IMG/VR virus record: IMGVR_UViG_3300009103_000167
Coordinates: 1 to 22,648 of that record
Source: a virus
DNA: 22,648 nt
Strand: one strand, 5' to 3'
The first letter of the stretch is position 1, and each line of letters opens with the position of its first letter. A model generated the notes under the pieces. The model searched no databases. It saw only the letters and a list, made by a program, of their open reading frames with translations, and was not told where the DNA came from. Shown piece after piece: positions 20,162-22,648 of the stretch. The position numbers and the translations under genes are program-made.

Positions 20162-22648
20162 CAGACTCCTCCCGTGCGCTGCGAGCCGAACGTGTTCTGG
20201 ATCGCCTTGCTCACGTCACCGCCGCGCGAGATGTCCTGGGCGACGGCGCTCTTCGCGCCCTCGAAGATCATTTCGAGCATCCGCTTCCCGGAGTTGTCAC
20301 GGCCTTCGTTCTTTTGCTCCAGCGGCGAGGGTGCGTGAACGTGGACCTCGACCCCGCCAGCGCCGCCCATGATCTCGTCCCAGCGTTCGAGCGGGATGAT
20401 CGCCTCGCGGCCGCTCGGGTTGTCGCCGACCATCGCGAGCGTCTTGCCAAGAGTGATTCCACCGTGGGCGGCCACCGGAACCATAAAGTCGGCCCCGACT
20501 CCGGTCGGGACTCCGACATTCCCGGCGGGTGCGTTGAAAGCGTTCGAGACCTGAGCGCTCGCCGAAGGCGTCCAGCCGAAGAGCCCGCCGACGAGTTTCA
20601 TCGCCTCGAAAGCGAAGTCTGCGATCATAGGAAGAAGGTCCTGCATGAAGTTTTTTTCTAGGACCGCGTCGAAATTCAGCTTCGAGCGGATAATCTGAGA
20701 AAAGGCGTCCTCGAACAGACCGACCATCGAGTCGGTGAATATCTCGACGAAGCTCTCCAGGTCGCGCGTACCCCGCAGCATTCCGGTCATCATCTCGTCC
20801 ATGCTCGACGCGATGGACCCGCCTAGGTTTATTCGGATGAACTCGGACGTGTCCTCGAAGAGTCCCTCGACCGAGCGGAGCGTCGAGCCGAACTTCGTCT
20901 CGACCTCGTCGAGGTTTTCGGTTGCCGCTTGGGGCACCGAGTCGAACCCCTTGATCGTGTCCGCGAAAAGCCTTTCGAGTTCCGCCTGTTGCGCTCGGGC
21001 TTCCGCGATCAGACTGAGGTCGAGGCCCGACACGCCGGCATTCTTCCCCGCGTTCGGGTCGTAGAAGTTCGGGTCGCTGTCGCCGCTGGGGAATGTGAAA
21101 GTCGCCCGTCCGGTCTCGTTGAGCGCCGCGATTTCAGCACGCAAGACCGCGATGCCGTGAGCAGCTCTCGCGGCGGCCGCGTGGTTCTTCGCGATCCGCT
21201 CCTCCCACGCTGCACCGCCGCCGGCCCACTCGGGCACGTCGACCATCTGCTCCGAGAAGCTGATCCACGCCGAGCGGATCTTCTCGAAGGCCTGGATGAA
21301 TATGATCGCGAGGTGGCGGCCGAGTTTCTCAAACTCGACGTAGAAGTTATCGATCCACTTCCCGATGAGCGGCCAGTCCTGGAAGAACTCGCGCAGGTCG
21401 TCGATGCTTTTGAAGAAGGTCGCCGTCGCGAGAAGTCCGAGAACCGAGACCACCAGGGCGAGCCCCTTGGCAAGAAAGACGACGCCCTTCCCGATACCGG
21501 CGAAAATCGCGACGACCCCGGCAAGGTCGACCATCGCGACCCGGATCAGCATCCAGAAATTCCGCACCGCCGCCGTAGCCGCTGGGATCGTGGTGAAGGC
21601 GAGCCCCGCGAAGAGCGTGCCGACCATGCCGAGCGACCAGATGAGCGGCCCCATTGCGACCGCCGCGAGCGTCACGACGGCGATCCACTTATGGGTCTCG
21701 ACTTGAGCCGCGTTTAGGTTGTCGACGTAGCCGATCACCGCGTCTACCGCGTCGAGAAGCATCGGCGTTAGCACGGTCCCGAACGCGATCCCGAGGACGG
21801 TTACCTTCGACTTGAACTCGTCGAACTGGTGGGCCATCGTTTCGGTCGTTCGCTTGAAGGCCTTCTCGGTTGCGCCGGCGGAGTTCGTGATGTCCCGCGC
21901 GATCTTGATGTAGTCCTTCCCCTGGCTCGCCGCGGTCGACAGCGCGCCGCGCAGGGCGCGCACGTTCCCGATCACCTTGCCGAGCGCGTCGATGTTCCCG
22001 TCGAACGTCGAGATCAGCCTGACCATCGCGACGGCGAGGCCGTCCTTCTTGATCGCGTCCCGGACCTTTTGCACCGAGATGCCGAGGTCTTCGAGCTGCT
22101 TGACCTGTTGCGGGGTCGTCTTCAGGAACGTCGACATCACGGCGACCAGGGAGGTCGCGGCGATGTTCGCGTCCGCGCCTGCCTTCGTGAAGCTAGCGAT
22201 GAACGCGGTCGACTCGGCGAAGCTGACGCCCATCGAGTTCGCGATGCCCATCACGTTTCCGAGTGCGCCAGCTAGGTCGGCGGCTTCGAGGTTGCCGGCG
22301 CGGACCGCTGCGGTCATCACGTCGGTCGCCTGGGCTGCCGTGAGCCCCTGGCTGGCGAATGCGTTCACCGCAGAGCCAACGGCGAAGGCGACGTCGCGGG
22401 TGGCACCCAGGCCCACGGCGCTCGCCTTTGCCGATCCGGTCAGGATGTCGATGGCCTCGGCCCCGCGCGCACCGGCCGACGTGATCGCGAAGAGCGCGTC
22501 GGCCAGCTCGGTCGGAGTTTTTCCGAGCGCCGGGCCAATTCTGAGCAGCTCCCTCCGCCACTGGTCGACCTGCTTGCGGTTGACGCCGACCAGGCTCTCG
22601 ATCTTGGTCATCGAGCGGTCGAAGTCCACGGCGACCTTCGTCGCCGCG
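20161..22648 (-). CDS. Tail tape measure protein, 5' end outside the window
   Basis: At least 828 residues; the frame stays open to the edge (AATKVAVDFDRSMTKIESLVG), so the real start lies beyond 22648. The first 250 residues match the TP901-type core remembered for tape measure proteins, including TPTELADALFAITSAGARG and an Ala/Gly-rich helical stretch. Two hydrophobic regions lie near 313-345 and 370-405 (numbering from GTG 22629), as expected for a protein that inserts into the host membrane. The C-terminus has AHGGITLGKTLAMVGDNPSGREAIIPL, split here for length: AHGGITLGKTLAM then VGDNPSGREAIIPLE, a common tape-measure ending. It sets tail length and occupies the tail tube. The usual frameshifted chaperone genes would lie upstream. 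Confidence 0.9.
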   Translation of the reverse strand, partial: AATKVAVDFDRSMTKIESLVGVNRKQVDQWRRELLRIGPALGKTPTELADALFAITSAGARGAEAIDILTGSAKASAVGLGATRDVAFAVGSAVNAFASQGLTAAQATDVMTAAVRAGNLEAADLAGALGNVMGIANSMGVSFAESTAFIASFTKAGADANIAATSLVAVMSTFLKTTPQQVKQLEDLGISVQKVRDAIKKDGLAVAMVRLISTFDGNIDALGKVIGNVRALRGALSTAASQGKDYIKIARDITNSAGATEKAFKRTTETMAHQFDEFKSKVTVLGIAFGTVLTPMLLDAVDAVIGYVDNLNAAQVETHKWIAVVTLAAVAMGPLIWSLGMVGTLFAGLAFTTIPAATAAVRNFWMLIRVAMVDLAGVVAIFAGIGKGVVFLAKGLALVVSVLGLLATATFFKSIDDLREFFQDWPLIGKWIDNFYVEFEKLGRHLAIIFIQAFEKIRSAWISFSEQMVDVPEWAGGGAAWEERIAKNHAAAARAAHGIAVLRAEIAALNETGRATFTFPSGDSDPNFYDPNAGKNAGVSGLDLSLIAEARAQQAELERLFADTIKGFDSVPQAATENLDEVETKFGSTLRSVEGLFEDTSEFIRINLGGSIASSMDEMMTGMLRGTRDLESFVEIFTDSMVGLFEDAFSQIIRSKLNFDAVLEKNFMQDLLPMIADFAFEAMKLVGGLFGWTPSASAQVSNAFNAPAGNVGVPTGVGADFMVPVAAHGGITLGKTLAMVGDNPSGREAIIPLERWDEIMGGAGGVEVHVHAPSPLEQKNEGRDNSGKRMLEMIFEGAKSAVAQDISRGGDVSKAIQNTFGSQRTGGV

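Noticed and set aside
19145-20338. Long + strand ORF of 397 codons across the L-like, M-like and tape measure genes
   Set aside because: It crosses three overlapping genes on the other strand and has low-complexity composition; a shadow.
1-22648. CRISPR array, tRNA genes or insertion sequences
   Set aside because: No regularly spaced direct repeats, no cloverleaf-like segments and no transposase motifs were seen on either strand.

Overview
This window looks like part of a tailed bacteriophage (or prophage) genome with a lambda-like, siphovirus-type tail. The DNA is GC-rich and almost gapless, and most genes overlap by 1 to 4 bases. Promoters have sigma70 form (TTGACA, 17 bp, CATATT). A candidate lipoprotein/spanin-like pair next to an M15 peptidase suggests a Gram-negative host. 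I saw no tRNA, rRNA, IS element, CRISPR array, integrase, portal, capsid or large terminase. Head genes, if present, probably lie beyond base 22648.

Left arm (1-5119, + strand): eleven small genes in three transcription units. Each unit is headed by the same compact module: GC-rich hairpin(s), a T-rich tract, then a TTGACA-17-CATATT promoter with a TGCC-N4-GGCA palindrome in its spacer that reaches into the -10. Unit 1 encodes a SprT-like zinc protease and an unknown protein. Unit 2 encodes an unknown 87-residue protein, a 37-residue mini-protein and a TGT/DpdA-like enzyme, a family linked to 7-deazaguanine modification of phage DNA. Unit 3 encodes seven small proteins, mostly unknown, one of them a ribbon-helix-helix candidate. 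Two near-identical GC hairpins split unit 3. The arm looks like early/accessory genes under one shared regulator.

Right arm (5181-22648, - strand, read from high to low coordinates): one long overlapping late operon. The order matches lambda H-M-L-K-I/J: tape measure (partial, runs off the window), M-like minor tail protein, DUF1833/L-like hub protein with a roughly 155-residue insertion, NlpC/P60 protein (K-like), and a tail-tip protein of about 2,310 residues that combines I-like and J-like parts. Next come a small DUF4376-like protein, a tail fibre with a C1q-like end, and a lysis group (coiled-coil membrane protein, M15 peptidase, holin-like protein). The operon ends with a Cys-rich protein, an unknown small protein, a metallophosphoesterase, a second HExxH protease, two small proteins, a spanin-like pair, an aspartyl-hydroxylase-like oxygenase and a coiled-coil membrane protein. 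The two arms converge on a hairpin at 5145-5172.

All functions come from motifs, gene order and remembered family patterns. No database search was run.
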